The notes beneath the pieces are model-generated. The model ran no database searches. It was given only the letters and a program-made list of their open reading frames with translations, and had not been told where the DNA came from. Shown piece after piece: positions 6,964-15,451 of a stretch of DNA of 33,983 nt. Position numbers and translations under genes: made by a program. The number at the start of each line of letters is the position of its first letter. The first letter of the stretch is position 1. The stretch is from a bacterium. Lineage in GTDB: Bacteria; Patescibacteriota; Doudnabacteria; UBA920. Where the stretch lies: assembly GCA_021791515.1 (NCBI GenBank), contig JAJYWK010000066.1:1-33983 (forward strand), given 5' to 3'.

Positions 6964-7533
6964 ATGTTTATTGTTTTGTCATTTTTGTTCATTTCTACTG
7001 CTCGTGCGGCCGAAGAAATAGCTAACGAAGCTTCGGCTGGCGGTATTGCCGGCGCTTTTGGCATTGACTGGATGAAGTTTGTGGCCCAGCTGATAAATTT
7101 TGCGATTGTCCTTTTTATACTTTGGAAATGGGTGTTCACGCCGGTTACAAAAAAGTTGGAAGAACGCACGGCAAAAATTGAAAAATCTTTGAACGACGCT
7201 GACAGGATCACCAAAGAAAAGCAGGATTTTGAAGACTGGCGCAACCAGGAAATTAGCAAGGCGCGCCAAGAAGCCGGCGCGGTAATAAGCCAGGCGCAAA
7301 TAGATTCCAATAAAGTTAAAGATGAAGTTTTGGCGCAAACCAAGCAAGAACAGGAAAAATTGGTTATTCAGGCAAAAAAACAGATAGAAGAACAAAAAGC
7401 CGAAAGCTTAAGAGCCGCAAAGACCGAATTGGCGGATTTGGTGGTTTCTGCAACGGAGAAGATAATTGGGGAAAAATTAACGTCTGAGAAAGATCAAAGA
7501 TTAATTAAAGAATCTTTAGGAAGCCTAAAATGA
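6964..7533 (+). CDS. atpF: ATP synthase Fo subunit b
   Basis: The ORF runs from 6796, but the N-terminal part is encoded by a dispersed repeat (RHSCRPERSEG). I prefer the ATG at 6964. This gives a hydrophobic leader (MFIVLSFLFISTARA), a short linker, the membrane helix FVAQLINFAIVLFILWKW and a long charged helix (EERTAKIEKSLNDADR onward) that forms the peripheral stalk and reaches the delta subunit. The b-subunit C-terminal pattern ADLVVSATEKIIGEKL is present. No clear Shine-Dalgarno precedes any candidate start, so the start is uncertain; the signal-like N-terminus is unusual but in frame. Confidence 0.88.
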   Translation: MFIVLSFLFISTARAAEEIANEASAGGIAGAFGIDWMKFVAQLINFAIVLFILWKWVFTPVTKKLEERTAKIEKSLNDADRITKEKQDFEDWRNQEISKARQEAGAVISQAQIDSNKVKDEVLAQTKQEQEKLVIQAKKQIEEQKAESLRAAKTELADLVVSATEKIIGEKLTSEKDQRLIKESLGSLK

Positions 7534-7590
7534 GAGAATTAGAGAAATAGAGAGTTAGTAACTCTAATTCTCTGAATCTCTAACTCTCTA
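7533..7590. repeat. Two interleaved perfect inverted repeats between atpF and atpH
   Basis: Repeat A agagaattagag (7533-7544) pairs with ctctaattctct (7562-7573). Repeat B tagagagttag (7548-7558) pairs with ctaactctcta (7580-7590). The order A-B-A'-B' means the two stems can be alternative or form a pseudoknot. Confidence 0.8.
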
Positions 7591-7603
7591 ATTATCTAGC
7601 CTT

Positions 7604-7996
7604 ATGAAATTCACCCCCCAACAATACGCTCAAGCTCTGTTTGATTCCATTCAGGAAACCAATCCCAAAGACCACGACAGGGTTTTGGACAATTTTGTAA
7701 AGATTCTGGCCCAAACTGGAGATTTAGGCAAGTACCGGCAAATTGAAGAAGCCTACAAGCTTCTGGAGATGAAACAAAAGGGGATTAAGGAAGCGCGAAT
7801 TACCGTGGCGAGGGAAATGGAATTAAATTCAGGGCTACTTAACCAACTTAATGAAATAATCGGCAGTAAAGTGGAAGTTAAAAAGAAAGTTGATGAAGGG
7901 ATTATAGGCGGGGTGGTAGTAAGAGTGGACGAAACGTTAATTGATGCCAGCGTAAAAACACAGTTGAATAATTTAAATCAAAGTTTAAAATCTTAG
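7604..7996 (+). CDS. atpH: ATP synthase F1 subunit delta (OSCP)
   Basis: 130 residues, shorter than the roughly 175 of typical delta subunits, with part of the N-terminal helical domain missing. The N-terminus QQYAQALFDSIQE and the C-terminal segment VDEGIIGGVVVRVDETLIDASVKTQL are the recognisable OSCP blocks. It links the b stalk to the top of F1. The start is the ATG right after the inverted-repeat spacer. Confidence 0.9.
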   Translation: MKFTPQQYAQALFDSIQETNPKDHDRVLDNFVKILAQTGDLGKYRQIEEAYKLLEMKQKGIKEARITVAREMELNSGLLNQLNEIIGSKVEVKKKVDEGIIGGVVVRVDETLIDASVKTQLNNLNQSLKS

Positions 7997-7999
7997 TGT

Positions 8000-8110
8000 G
8001 TCATCCCGACCGACCGAATGCACCTGAGGGAGCGGAGGGATCCCTTAACGTTTGTTTAATAACGAGCTTTAAGGGATTCCTCGACTCGGATGCACTCGCT
8101 CGGAATGACA
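8000..8110. repeat. Large dispersed palindromic repeat between atpH and the small ORF
   Basis: Outer ends tgtcatcccga and tcggaatgaca are near-complementary. Inside, gggatcccttaa and ttaagggattcctcg form another arm. The right half, ttaagggattcctcg...ctcggaatgaca, recurs at 11741-11781. Confidence 0.75.
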
Positions 8111-8114
8111 ATAA

Positions 8115-8396
8115 ATGTATTTTATGAAAAATAGAGAAATAGGGGATTCTAAGTTTACTCCCGGGATGCCTGTAAGAATAAAAGGTACCACAGGGCATCA
8201 CTTAAATCGAGAATATATGCCAAATGGTGTTACAGGTATAGTTATAGTTGATAGCGTTGAGGGTGATAAGGTCTTTGTTGCTTACAGGATACCTTGAGAC
8301 GGAATCAAACCTCGCCAAAAAGAAACAACGACGACTTTCCCATTTAACGAAAGTGAAATTGAAGAAATTATATCTTATATCTTAAATAATAAATAA
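8115..8396 (+). pseudogene. Small SH3-like protein interrupted by in-frame TGA
   Basis: The ORF track ends at 8297 after 60 residues (FTPGMPVRIKGTTGHH..., ...VFVAYRIP). The same frame then continues past the TGA for 32 sense codons with a protein-like sequence (GIKPRQKETTTTFPFNE, SEIEEIISYILNNK) to a TAA at 8394, three bases before the atpA start. The first part looks like a small beta-barrel (PGMPVRIKG turn, GIVIVDSV strand). It may be a gene broken by a Trp/Arg/Gly-to-TGA change, or a read-through or recoded stop. Either ATG (8115 or 8124) could start it. Function unknown. Confidence 0.6.
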
Positions 8397-8399
8397 CCT

Positions 8400-9896
8400 A
8401 TGTCACAAAACCTTGTAGATCAGTTAAAAACTAAGATCCTTGAATTTCAACCTTCCGCGAAGGTAGAAAAAGTCGGCACGGTGTTGGAAGTGTCCGACGG
8501 CGTGGCGCGCGTTTCGGGCCTTACCGATTGCGCCAGCATGGAAATGTTGGATTTCGGCCAGGGCGTGTTTGGGGTGGCCCTGAACTTAGAAGAAAGCCTG
8601 GTAGGAAGCGTTATTTTGGGCGACTATCAAAAAATTAAAGTCGGCGACACGGTTAGAACCACGGGGCGCATTCTATCTGTTCCGGTAGGCGAGAATTTAA
8701 TTGGCCGCGTGGTTGGAGTGCTCGGGGATCCTAAAGACGGCAAGGGCGAAATAAAATCTTCCAAGTTCTACCCTGTAGAAAAAATTGCGCCAGGCGTTAT
8801 TACCCGCGAAGGCGTAAGACAACCAGTACAAACCGGGGTTAAAGCAATTGACGCCCTAATCCCCATTGGCCGCGGCCAGCGCGAGCTTATTATCGGCGAC
8901 CGGCAAACCGGTAAAACGGCCGTCGCAATAGATGCCATCATCAACCAAAAAGGCCAAAACATGATTTGCATTTACGTTGGTATTGGCCAAAAAGAAAGCA
9001 AGGTGGCAAAAATCGTGGACAAGCTTCGCGAGCACGGAGCCATGGAATACACCATTGTAGTTTCTTCCTCGGCTTCAGAGCCCGCCGCTTTGTCCTATAT
9101 TGCGCCTTACGCCGGCTGCGCCATGGGCGAATACTTTATGGACCAGGGCAAAGACGTTTTGGTTGTATACGATGATTTAAGCAAACAGGCCGTGGCTTAC
9201 CGCGAAATTTCGCTTTTGCTCCGCCGCCCGCCGGGACGCGAAGCTTATCCGGGCGACGTATTTTATTTGCACAGCCGCTTATTGGAGCGTTCGGCCAAAC
9301 TAAACAAAGATTTCGGCGGCGGCTCCTTAACCGCATTGCCGATTATCGAAACACAGGCCGGTGATATTTCCGCCTATATTCCCACCAACGTGATTTCCAT
9401 TACCGATGGACAAATCTTTTTGGAAAGCGATTTGTTTTATAAAGGCATTCGCCCGGCTTTGAACGTTGGCATTTCCGTTTCCCGCGTAGGCTCTGCCGCC
9501 CAAACCAAAGCCATGAAAAAGGTGGCCGGAAAATTAAAACTGCAATTGGCGCAGTTTAGAGAACTTGAAGCCTTTTCACAAATCGGTTCGGACCTGGACG
9601 CGGAAACCAAACGCACTCTTGATTTGGGCCGCAGGATGAGTGAAGTCTTAAAACAGCCGCAATATGTTCCCTTTGCTCTGGAAAAACAAGTAACCATCCT
9701 TTACGCGGTAAACAATGGTTATTTTAACGAAGTACCCTTAGAAAAAATCGCGGAAACCGAAAGTATGTTCCATAAATTTATGCAAGTACAAGGAAAGGAT
9801 GTTTTGGAAGCGATTAGAACGACGAAAGAATTATCAGAGGACACGGAAAAAAAATTAAAGAAAGTGATTGAACAATTTTTGCAGGCTATAAAGTAA
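8400..9896 (+). CDS. atpA: ATP synthase F1 subunit alpha
   Basis: 498 residues, normal length. The Walker A-type loop [15 protein letters not shown], the [31 protein letters not shown] block and the arginine-finger segment [11 protein letters not shown] are all present. It forms the non-catalytic sites of the alpha3beta3 head. In contrast to usual operons, it is separated from atpH by a repeat and a small broken ORF, and from atpG by another small ORF. Confidence 0.97.
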   Translation: MSQNLVDQLKTKILEFQPSAKVEKVGTVLEVSDGVARVSGLTDCASMEMLDFGQGVFGVALNLEESLVGSVILGDYQKIKVGDTVRTTGRILSVPVGENLIGRVVGVLGDPKDGKGEIKSSKFYPVEKIAPGVITREGVRQPVQTGVKAIDALIPIGRGQRELIIGDRQTGKTAVAIDAIINQKGQNMICIYVGIGQKESKVAKIVDKLREHGAMEYTIVVSSSASEPAALSYIAPYAGCAMGEYFMDQGKDVLVVYDDLSKQAVAYREISLLLRRPPGREAYPGDVFYLHSRLLERSAKLNKDFGGGSLTALPIIETQAGDISAYIPTNVISITDGQIFLESDLFYKGIRPALNVGISVSRVGSAAQTKAMKKVAGKLKLQLAQFRELEAFSQIGSDLDAETKRTLDLGRRMSEVLKQPQYVPFALEKQVTILYAVNNGYFNEVPLEKIAETESMFHKFMQVQGKDVLEAIRTTKELSEDTEKKLKKVIEQFLQAIK

Positions 9897-9902
9897 TAAA
9901 AA

Positions 9903-10205
9903 ATGAAATGGTTTAAACAAAAAACTGCGCCGGAAATATCCAAATCACCAGAAGCACAAATTGAACTTTGTGATGCAAACGGTAAAATTATTAAGATTGG
10001 CCAAGAGGTTAGATTTTCTGAAAAAGGGCGAACTGAATTAATATCCAAATTTAGGGATGAGGTAGATCCAGACGGTGCCATGATTGAATTCAGGGGAGTA
10101 ATAACAAAACTTAACAATAACAGAACTGTTTCAGTTAGAGACCAAAGGGCCTTGGTTAAATGGGAGGGCGATAAGTTCAAACCAGAATTTTTAGTAGTCC
10201 AATAG
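9903..10205 (+). CDS. Small protein of unknown function inserted between atpA and atpG
   Basis: 100 residues, not recognised. After a basic N-terminus (MKWFKQKTAPE) it has strand-rich sequence: IELCDANGKIIKIGQEVRF, then MIEFRGVITKLNNNRTVSVRD and ALVKWEGDKFKPEFLVV. The alternating hydrophobic pattern with GQEVRF and FRGVI turns suggests an SH3/KOW-like barrel, and it resembles the N-terminal part of the interrupted ORF at 8115 in style. It starts six bases after atpA, so it is probably translated from the operon transcript. Confidence 0.6.
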   Translation: MKWFKQKTAPEISKSPEAQIELCDANGKIIKIGQEVRFSEKGRTELISKFRDEVDPDGAMIEFRGVITKLNNNRTVSVRDQRALVKWEGDKFKPEFLVVQ

Positions 10206-10214
10206 TTAAAATTT

Positions 10215-10295
10215 ATGCCCGGAATTAAGGAACTAAAAACCCTGCACCAGTCGTCAGACTCCGGTACAGGGCGCAGCCAGAATCAAGTAATCTAA
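10215..10295 (+). pseudogene. Duplicated atpG 5' end cut by an inverted repeat
   Basis: The first nine codons (MPGIKELKT) repeat those of the true atpG 85 bases downstream, with synonymous differences, and the preceding bases (taaaat) are also shared. Homology stops where an imperfect inverted repeat begins: ccctgcacc (10240-10248) and ggtacaggg (10263-10271). The 26-codon frame ends at 10295 in TAA. Confidence 0.75.
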
Positions 10296-10299
10296 AATT

Positions 10300-11328
10300 A
10301 TGCCAGGAATTAAAGAGTTGAAAACGAGAATAAGATCCGTAACCAGCACGCGTAAAATTACGCACGCCATGCAAATGGTGTCTGCGGCCAAAATGCGCAA
10401 AAACCAAACCGCGGCGCTTATGAGCCGCACCTATTCTTCTTTGGCATGGGAATTAATTAACCGCTTGGGCAGGATTAAACTCCACGACACCGGAGAAATG
10501 GAAAAAGACATCAGTAGTCTTTCTGACCACGACTTAAAAGAATTCGAGGCGGAACTAATGGCCAGCAAACTAATGAGCGTTTTTCCTAAAGCCACCAAAA
10601 CCGGCGTAATCATAATCTCTACCAACAAAGGTTTGGTGGGCGGGTTTAATACTAACTTAATTAACAAACTGCGGGAAATTGAAACAGCTAACGAATCTTT
10701 TGAGCAAGTCGCTGAACTTTTAGTCATGGGCAGAAAAGCAAAAGATTACGCGGTGCGCTATAATAAGCGCTTGGTAGCAGACTTTCCCAAAAGCGACAAT
10801 TGGACGCCTATTGAAAGCATTTACGCGCTGGCTAAAATGGCCACCGACCTGTATTTAACGGGCCAGTATCGCCAAATTTTGATTATTTACAGCCATTTTG
10901 TTTCCACCTTAACCCAAACCGCCAGCATAAAACAGCTGTTGCCGTTTACGCAGATTCACAATTTAAGAGCCGCCCCAAAAAAAGATGAGGAAGAAAACAC
11001 ACTAAACGAATTAGAAAAAGAGAATATTGCAGAAGAAGAGGAGTTGGAAGGCCTGCCGGAGGCCAGTTTGGAAGAATATTTATTTGAACCCAGCCCGGAA
11101 ACGGTTTTAAAGCATTTGGTTCCAAGAATTGTAGAAAGTCAAATTTATCAGGCGGTGTTGGAAAGCGACGCTTCTGAACACTCAGCCAGAATGGTAATGA
11201 TGAAAAACGCCACCGAAGCGGCAGGAGATTTAATTGCCGACTACACCTTGACCTACAATCAACTTAGGCAAAATAAGATAACTACCGAATTGTCCGAAAT
11301 CACCGCGGGCAAAATCGCGTTGGAATAA
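10300..11328 (+). CDS. atpG: ATP synthase F1 subunit gamma, with acidic insertion
   Basis: 342 residues, about 55 longer than typical gamma. The N-terminal helix TRIRSVTSTRKITHAMQMVSAAKMRK and the C-terminal helix SARMVMMKNATEAAGDLI form the rotor shaft. Extra sequence is seen near residues 65-95 (MEKDISSLSDHDLKEFEAEL) and in a strongly acidic segment at about 226-265 (KKDEEENTLNELEKENIAEE). These insertions would sit in the Rossmann-like globular domain. The shaft itself looks complete, so a working rotor is expected. Confidence 0.93.
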   Translation: MPGIKELKTRIRSVTSTRKITHAMQMVSAAKMRKNQTAALMSRTYSSLAWELINRLGRIKLHDTGEMEKDISSLSDHDLKEFEAELMASKLMSVFPKATKTGVIIISTNKGLVGGFNTNLINKLREIETANESFEQVAELLVMGRKAKDYAVRYNKRLVADFPKSDNWTPIESIYALAKMATDLYLTGQYRQILIIYSHFVSTLTQTASIKQLLPFTQIHNLRAAPKKDEEENTLNELEKENIAEEEELEGLPEASLEEYLFEPSPETVLKHLVPRIVESQIYQAVLESDASEHSARMVMMKNATEAAGDLIADYTLTYNQLRQNKITTELSEITAGKIALE

Positions 11329-11332
11329 ACTT

Positions 11333-11674
11333 ATGGAAGAAAGCGGTTTTAATTCAGAATTAGAAGATTTAGAAAAAATAAGGCAAGGGTTTAGGTTAGA
11401 TGCGATCAGGAGCGCTATTCTTGTTAAATTGCTTTGCGAAGAAGCTTATGATAAATATTTTAGTCCTAAGACATATGTTGATGACCCCAAAGAAAAAGAT
11501 GACCCTCTTGCATTAGAATCTGAGAGGTTAAGCCGAGAGTTGGACGAAATTGCTACCGAAGAAGGTTTGTTGAAATACGCAAAAGAACATGGTTTAACAC
11601 TTACTGATGATGATATGGCGAATGTTGATAGAACTTCTATAGAAATGCTTGGAGATGATTATGAAGAATCTTAA
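11333..11674 (+). CDS. Acidic protein of unknown function between atpG and atpD
   Basis: 113 residues, not recognised. It is rich in Glu and Asp and predicted mostly helical, with no membrane segment, Cys cluster or known motif. Segments such as FRLDAIRSAILVKLLCEEAYDKYF and LSRELDEIATEEGLLKYAKEHGL look like amphipathic helices. It begins four bases after atpG and is followed by a dispersed repeat, like the small ORF after atpH. Its operon position suggests co-expression with ATP synthase but proves no link. Confidence 0.6.
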   Translation: MEESGFNSELEDLEKIRQGFRLDAIRSAILVKLLCEEAYDKYFSPKTYVDDPKEKDDPLALESERLSRELDEIATEEGLLKYAKEHGLTLTDDDMANVDRTSIEMLGDDYEES

Positions 11675-11679
11675 CTTAA

Positions 11680-13170
<1,491 letters not shown>

Positions 13171-13172
13171 CT

Positions 13173-13275
13173 CTACTAAATACGAAAAAAACTAAACTAC
13201 TAAAAAGACAGGGTTAAAGCATTTCCAATTCTTAATAAATAACTTTAGTAATTTCGTGTCTTTAGTATTTAGTAG
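13173..13275. repeat. Inverted repeat spanning the atpD-atpC spacer
   Basis: ctactaaatac (13173-13183) and gtatttagtag (13265-13275) are perfectly complementary, and related tactaaa/tttagta blocks lie inside. The whole spacer could fold into one long AT-rich hairpin. Confidence 0.7.
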
Positions 13276-13284
13276 ACAACTGAT

Positions 13285-13737
13285 ATGAACTTTATAACTT
13301 TCCAATTAGTCACCCCCGAACGCACGGTTCTTTCTAAAGAACTCAGCTCTTTAAGTTGCCCAACCACACTGGGACAGATTACTATTTTGCCCGGACATGA
13401 GCCTTTGGTGGCCACCTTGGTGCCCGGGGAATTGCATGCAAAATCTGCAAAAGAAGACTTCTTTTTGTTTGTTTCCGGGGGTTTTGTGCAGGTTAACCAC
13501 GGCAATAAGGTGGTTATTTTAGCCGACGCCGCCGAACACCATTATGAAATAGACGAGCAGCGGGCCAAAGAGGCCAAAGAGCAAGCGGAAAAAGCCCTTA
13601 AAGAATTCAAAGGCGGCAGTGAAGATTATGCTAAAGTGGCCACGGCTTTGGAAAAGAGCTTGACCCGTCTGCATATTACCCGCAAGCACGCGCACAAAAA
13701 GAATCCGCTCACCGGACAAGGAACTATGAATGAATAA
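13285..13737 (+). CDS. atpC: ATP synthase F1 subunit epsilon
   Basis: 150 residues. The N-terminal beta-sandwich starts MNFITFQLVTPERTVLSKELSSLSCPTTLGQITILPGHEPLVATL, the classic epsilon pattern, followed by the helical hairpin (DEQRAKEAKEQAEKALKEF and ALEKSLTRLHITRK). The C-terminal tail HAHKKNPLTGQGTMNE is slightly longer than usual. It is the last gene of the operon; two hairpins follow. Confidence 0.95.
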   Translation: MNFITFQLVTPERTVLSKELSSLSCPTTLGQITILPGHEPLVATLVPGELHAKSAKEDFFLFVSGGFVQVNHGNKVVILADAAEHHYEIDEQRAKEAKEQAEKALKEFKGGSEDYAKVATALEKSLTRLHITRKHAHKKNPLTGQGTMNE

Positions 13738-13757
13738 AAATTGAATACAAAATAATA

Positions 13758-13800
13758 TTGTTCGAGCCTGCCTGCCGGCAGGCAGGCTTGTCGAGAACAA
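13758..13800. repeat. cctgcctgccggcaggcagg palindrome within a longer hairpin after atpC
   Basis: The core palindrome (13766-13787) is flanked by ttgttc...gaacaa arms. It is the same 20-nt core found in tRNA relics at 5131 and 15418. Confidence 0.85.
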
Positions 13801-13804
13801 TCTG

Positions 13805-13839
13805 AAAATATACTTCTCCACAAGGTCGAAGTATATTTT
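13805..13839 (+). terminator. Terminator of the ATP synthase operon
   Basis: The 12-bp perfect arms aaaatatacttc and gaagtatatttt have an 11-base loop and are followed by atatatat. Being near-symmetric in A/T tracts, it could also act in reverse. Confidence 0.7.
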
Positions 13840-13846
13840 TATATAT

Positions 13847-14551
13847 ATGATCTTTCAACCAAAATCAAAATTAGAAAAATTTGGAAATAAAATATACTTT
13901 TTGCTTGTGGAAAACTTTCCGCAAACATTTTTTGTTGGCGGTACGGTGAGGGATATGTTGCTCAAGCGCAACATTTTAGACATTGACGTAGCCACGTCTG
14001 CTAGGCCGGATGAAATCGTCTCGCTGCTGGAAAAAAACCAAATTGTCTGCGATGACAAAAATAAAAATTTCGGCAACATAATTGCCAAACAGAAAAATTT
14101 GTCAGTTGAAATTACAACTCTAAGGCAAGACTTAAAAAGCGAGGGCAGGTACCCTAAAGTCAAATTCATCAACTCAATAAAAGCAGACTCAAAACGGCGC
14201 GATTTTACCATAAACGCCCTGTATTTAAGCCAAAAAACAGGTAAAATTTCAGACTTCTATAAAGGCCGGCAAGATCTGAAAAATAAAGTGATTAAATTCA
14301 TCGGCAACCCAACCACAAGAATAAAACAGGATCCTTTACGGATAGTCAGAGCCCTGCGATTAGCTTTGATTTTAAATTTTAAATTGAATAGAGCGGCTTA
14401 CTTAGCAATAAAAAATAATTTTGCGGCAGTTCATTTACTTACAAATAGCCGGACAGCGGCAGAAATAAAAAAAATTAAGAATTTCCGACAAAGAGAATAT
14501 CTTGAAGCAACGCTAAATAACAAAAAACTTCTTGACAAATATTTTAAATAG
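13847..14551 (+). CDS. Short CCA-adding enzyme / poly(A) polymerase family protein
   Basis: 234 residues. The class II nucleotidyltransferase head is complete: FVGGTVRDMLL (GG..R motif), catalytic carboxylates in ILDIDVAT, and RRDFTINALYL and DPLRIVRALRLAL in the neck region. The body and tail domains that normally bring the family to 400 or more residues are absent; the protein ends at about 234 with LNNKKLLDKYFK. It would add or repair 3' CCA or A tails on RNA. The tRNAs here encode CCA, so repair rather than synthesis is the likelier role. It lies just before the second tRNA cluster. Confidence 0.85.
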   Translation: MIFQPKSKLEKFGNKIYFLLVENFPQTFFVGGTVRDMLLKRNILDIDVATSARPDEIVSLLEKNQIVCDDKNKNFGNIIAKQKNLSVEITTLRQDLKSEGRYPKVKFINSIKADSKRRDFTINALYLSQKTGKISDFYKGRQDLKNKVIKFIGNPTTRIKQDPLRIVRALRLALILNFKLNRAAYLAIKNNFAAVHLLTNSRTAAEIKKIKNFRQREYLEATLNNKKLLDKYFK

Positions 14552-14712
14552 CCGTAAAATAAATATAAGAATACAAAAGCTATCCTAGAAACGAAAAATA
14601 TTTGGGGGCAAAAACAGCAAATAAATTATCTTGCTACTAATCCGTTTAAGCGGAAGTAGAAAATTAAGAAATCCTGGCCAAAATCAGTCAGGCTTTCAGG
14701 GAGACTAGCCCA

Positions 14713-14778
14713 ATGGCTAAGAAAAAGAAAGTCGTAAAAAAGAAGAAGGGTGGCGCTAAAAAAAAGAAGCGCGCCTAA
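14713..14778 (+). CDS. Lysine-rich micropeptide (21 aa)
   Basis: Below the cutoff of the ORF track. The frame ATG GCT AAG... encodes 21 residues, of which 12 are Lys (start MAKKKKVVKKKKGG), ending in TAA just before a strong terminator. A nucleic-acid-binding or ribosome-associated role is only a guess from charge. The terminator 25 bases after the stop supports a real transcription unit. The 160 bases upstream (14552-14712) hold no other gene. Confidence 0.55.
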   Translation: MAKKKKVVKKKKGGAKKKKRA

Positions 14779-14803
14779 GCTTCTCCCTTCGTCTTATGAC
14801 GAA

Positions 14804-14848
14804 CATAAAACCGCTTTCAAAACTGAAGCGGTTTTATGTTGCTTTTTT
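14804..14848 (+). terminator. Strong intrinsic terminator after the micropeptide
   Basis: cataaaaccgctttca pairs with tgaagcggttttatg (one bulge), with tgcttttttag after it. Confidence 0.85.
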
Positions 14849-14895
14849 AGACCAAATAGAGTATAATCTATAGGCTATTATAAATAGCGCAATAT

Positions 14896-14938
14896 TGCGG
14901 GATAGAGCAATTGGCATCCGCCTTAGGCGGATCATAAC
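14896..14938 (+). pseudogene. Initiator tRNA 5' relic
   Basis: gcgggatagagcaattggca is identical to bases 2-21 of the intact tRNA-fMet at 15192. The 15-nt palindrome tccgccttaggcgga then replaces the D-stem/anticodon-stem segment, after which tcataacc, the anticodon loop, resumes. The GIY-YIG ORF begins 12 bases later. Confidence 0.8.
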
Positions 14939-14950
14939 CCTCTAAGTAGT

Positions 14951-15229
14951 ATGTTTGAGGTTTACGTAATCCAAAATCCTAAAGGCACTTTATACACCGG
15001 TTTTACCTCAAATCTGGCTGCCAGATTAGCTGAACACAATACTGGAAAACCTGGAAACTATACTTATAAGCGTGGTCCTTGGAAACTTATACATAAAGAA
15101 ATTTATGAGTTCAAAGACGAAGCTTCTAAAAGAGAAAAGTTCCTCAAATCAGGAAAGGGGAGAGAATTTATTAAAAGCTTCGTGATAATATCGCGGGATA
15201 GAGCAATTGGCAGCTCGCAAGGCTCATAA
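14951..15229 (+). CDS. GIY-YIG domain nuclease ORF running into tRNA-fMet
   Basis: 92 residues, a single GIY-YIG domain of the UPF0213/YhbQ-like type. VYVIQN and LYTGFTS supply the GIY/YIG strands, ARLAEHN the catalytic Arg, and REKFLKSGKGREFIK the metal-binding Glu region and family tail. The last ~14 codons (from about SRDRAIGSSQGS) are read from the 5' half of tRNA-fMet, and the stop TAA lies in its anticodon loop. It sits between a 5' relic of the same tRNA and the intact tRNA, exactly like the ORF at 15899. Confidence 0.85.
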   Translation: MFEVYVIQNPKGTLYTGFTSNLAARLAEHNTGKPGNYTYKRGPWKLIHKEIYEFKDEASKREKFLKSGKGREFIKSFVIISRDRAIGSSQGS

Positions 15230-15267
15230 CCTTGAGGTTCCCGGTTCGAGTCCGGGTCCCGCAACCA
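15192..15267 (+). tRNA. Initiator tRNA-fMet(CAT)
   Basis: 76 nt: cgcggga/tcccgca acceptor with the C1xA72 mismatch typical of bacterial initiators, D-arm gagc/gctc, anticodon stem caagg/ccttg with loop CTCATAA, T-arm cccgg-ttcgagt-ccggg, A and encoded CCA. The first 38 bases overlap the C-terminal codons of the GIY-YIG ORF. Confidence 0.93.
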
Positions 15268-15395
15268 AGCTAGTTTTGTATGCCTAAGCATAAAAAATTG
15301 ACCGGGTTTAAACCTAAAATCGTGACAGATTTTACCCTCTGTTCGAGGGTTTTAAAATATATAGCGCGGCAAACTTGTCCGGCTGCGCAAAGCGT

Positions 15396-15451
15396 GACGG
15401 GATAGCTCAGTTAGTTACCTGCCTGCCGGCAGGCAGGGATCGTGGGATTCA
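15396..15451 (+). pseudogene. CAT-tRNA copy D, 5' part (bases 1-35) with D-loop palindrome
   Basis: gacggga, ta, gctc, agttagtta, then the 20-nt palindrome cctgcctgccggcaggcagg (15418-15437), then gatc, g, tggga and loop bases TTCA. It breaks after anticodon base 35 (C-A). Without the palindrome it is 36 nt and joins the 41-nt 3' part at 15615 to give 77 nt. Confidence 0.75.

Noticed and set aside
8295-8297. Genome-wide recoding of TGA as a sense codon (as in some CPR groups)
   Set aside because: Several good genes end in TGA at sensible places (ATGA overlaps at 923 and 1792, atpF end), and no other gene needs read-through.
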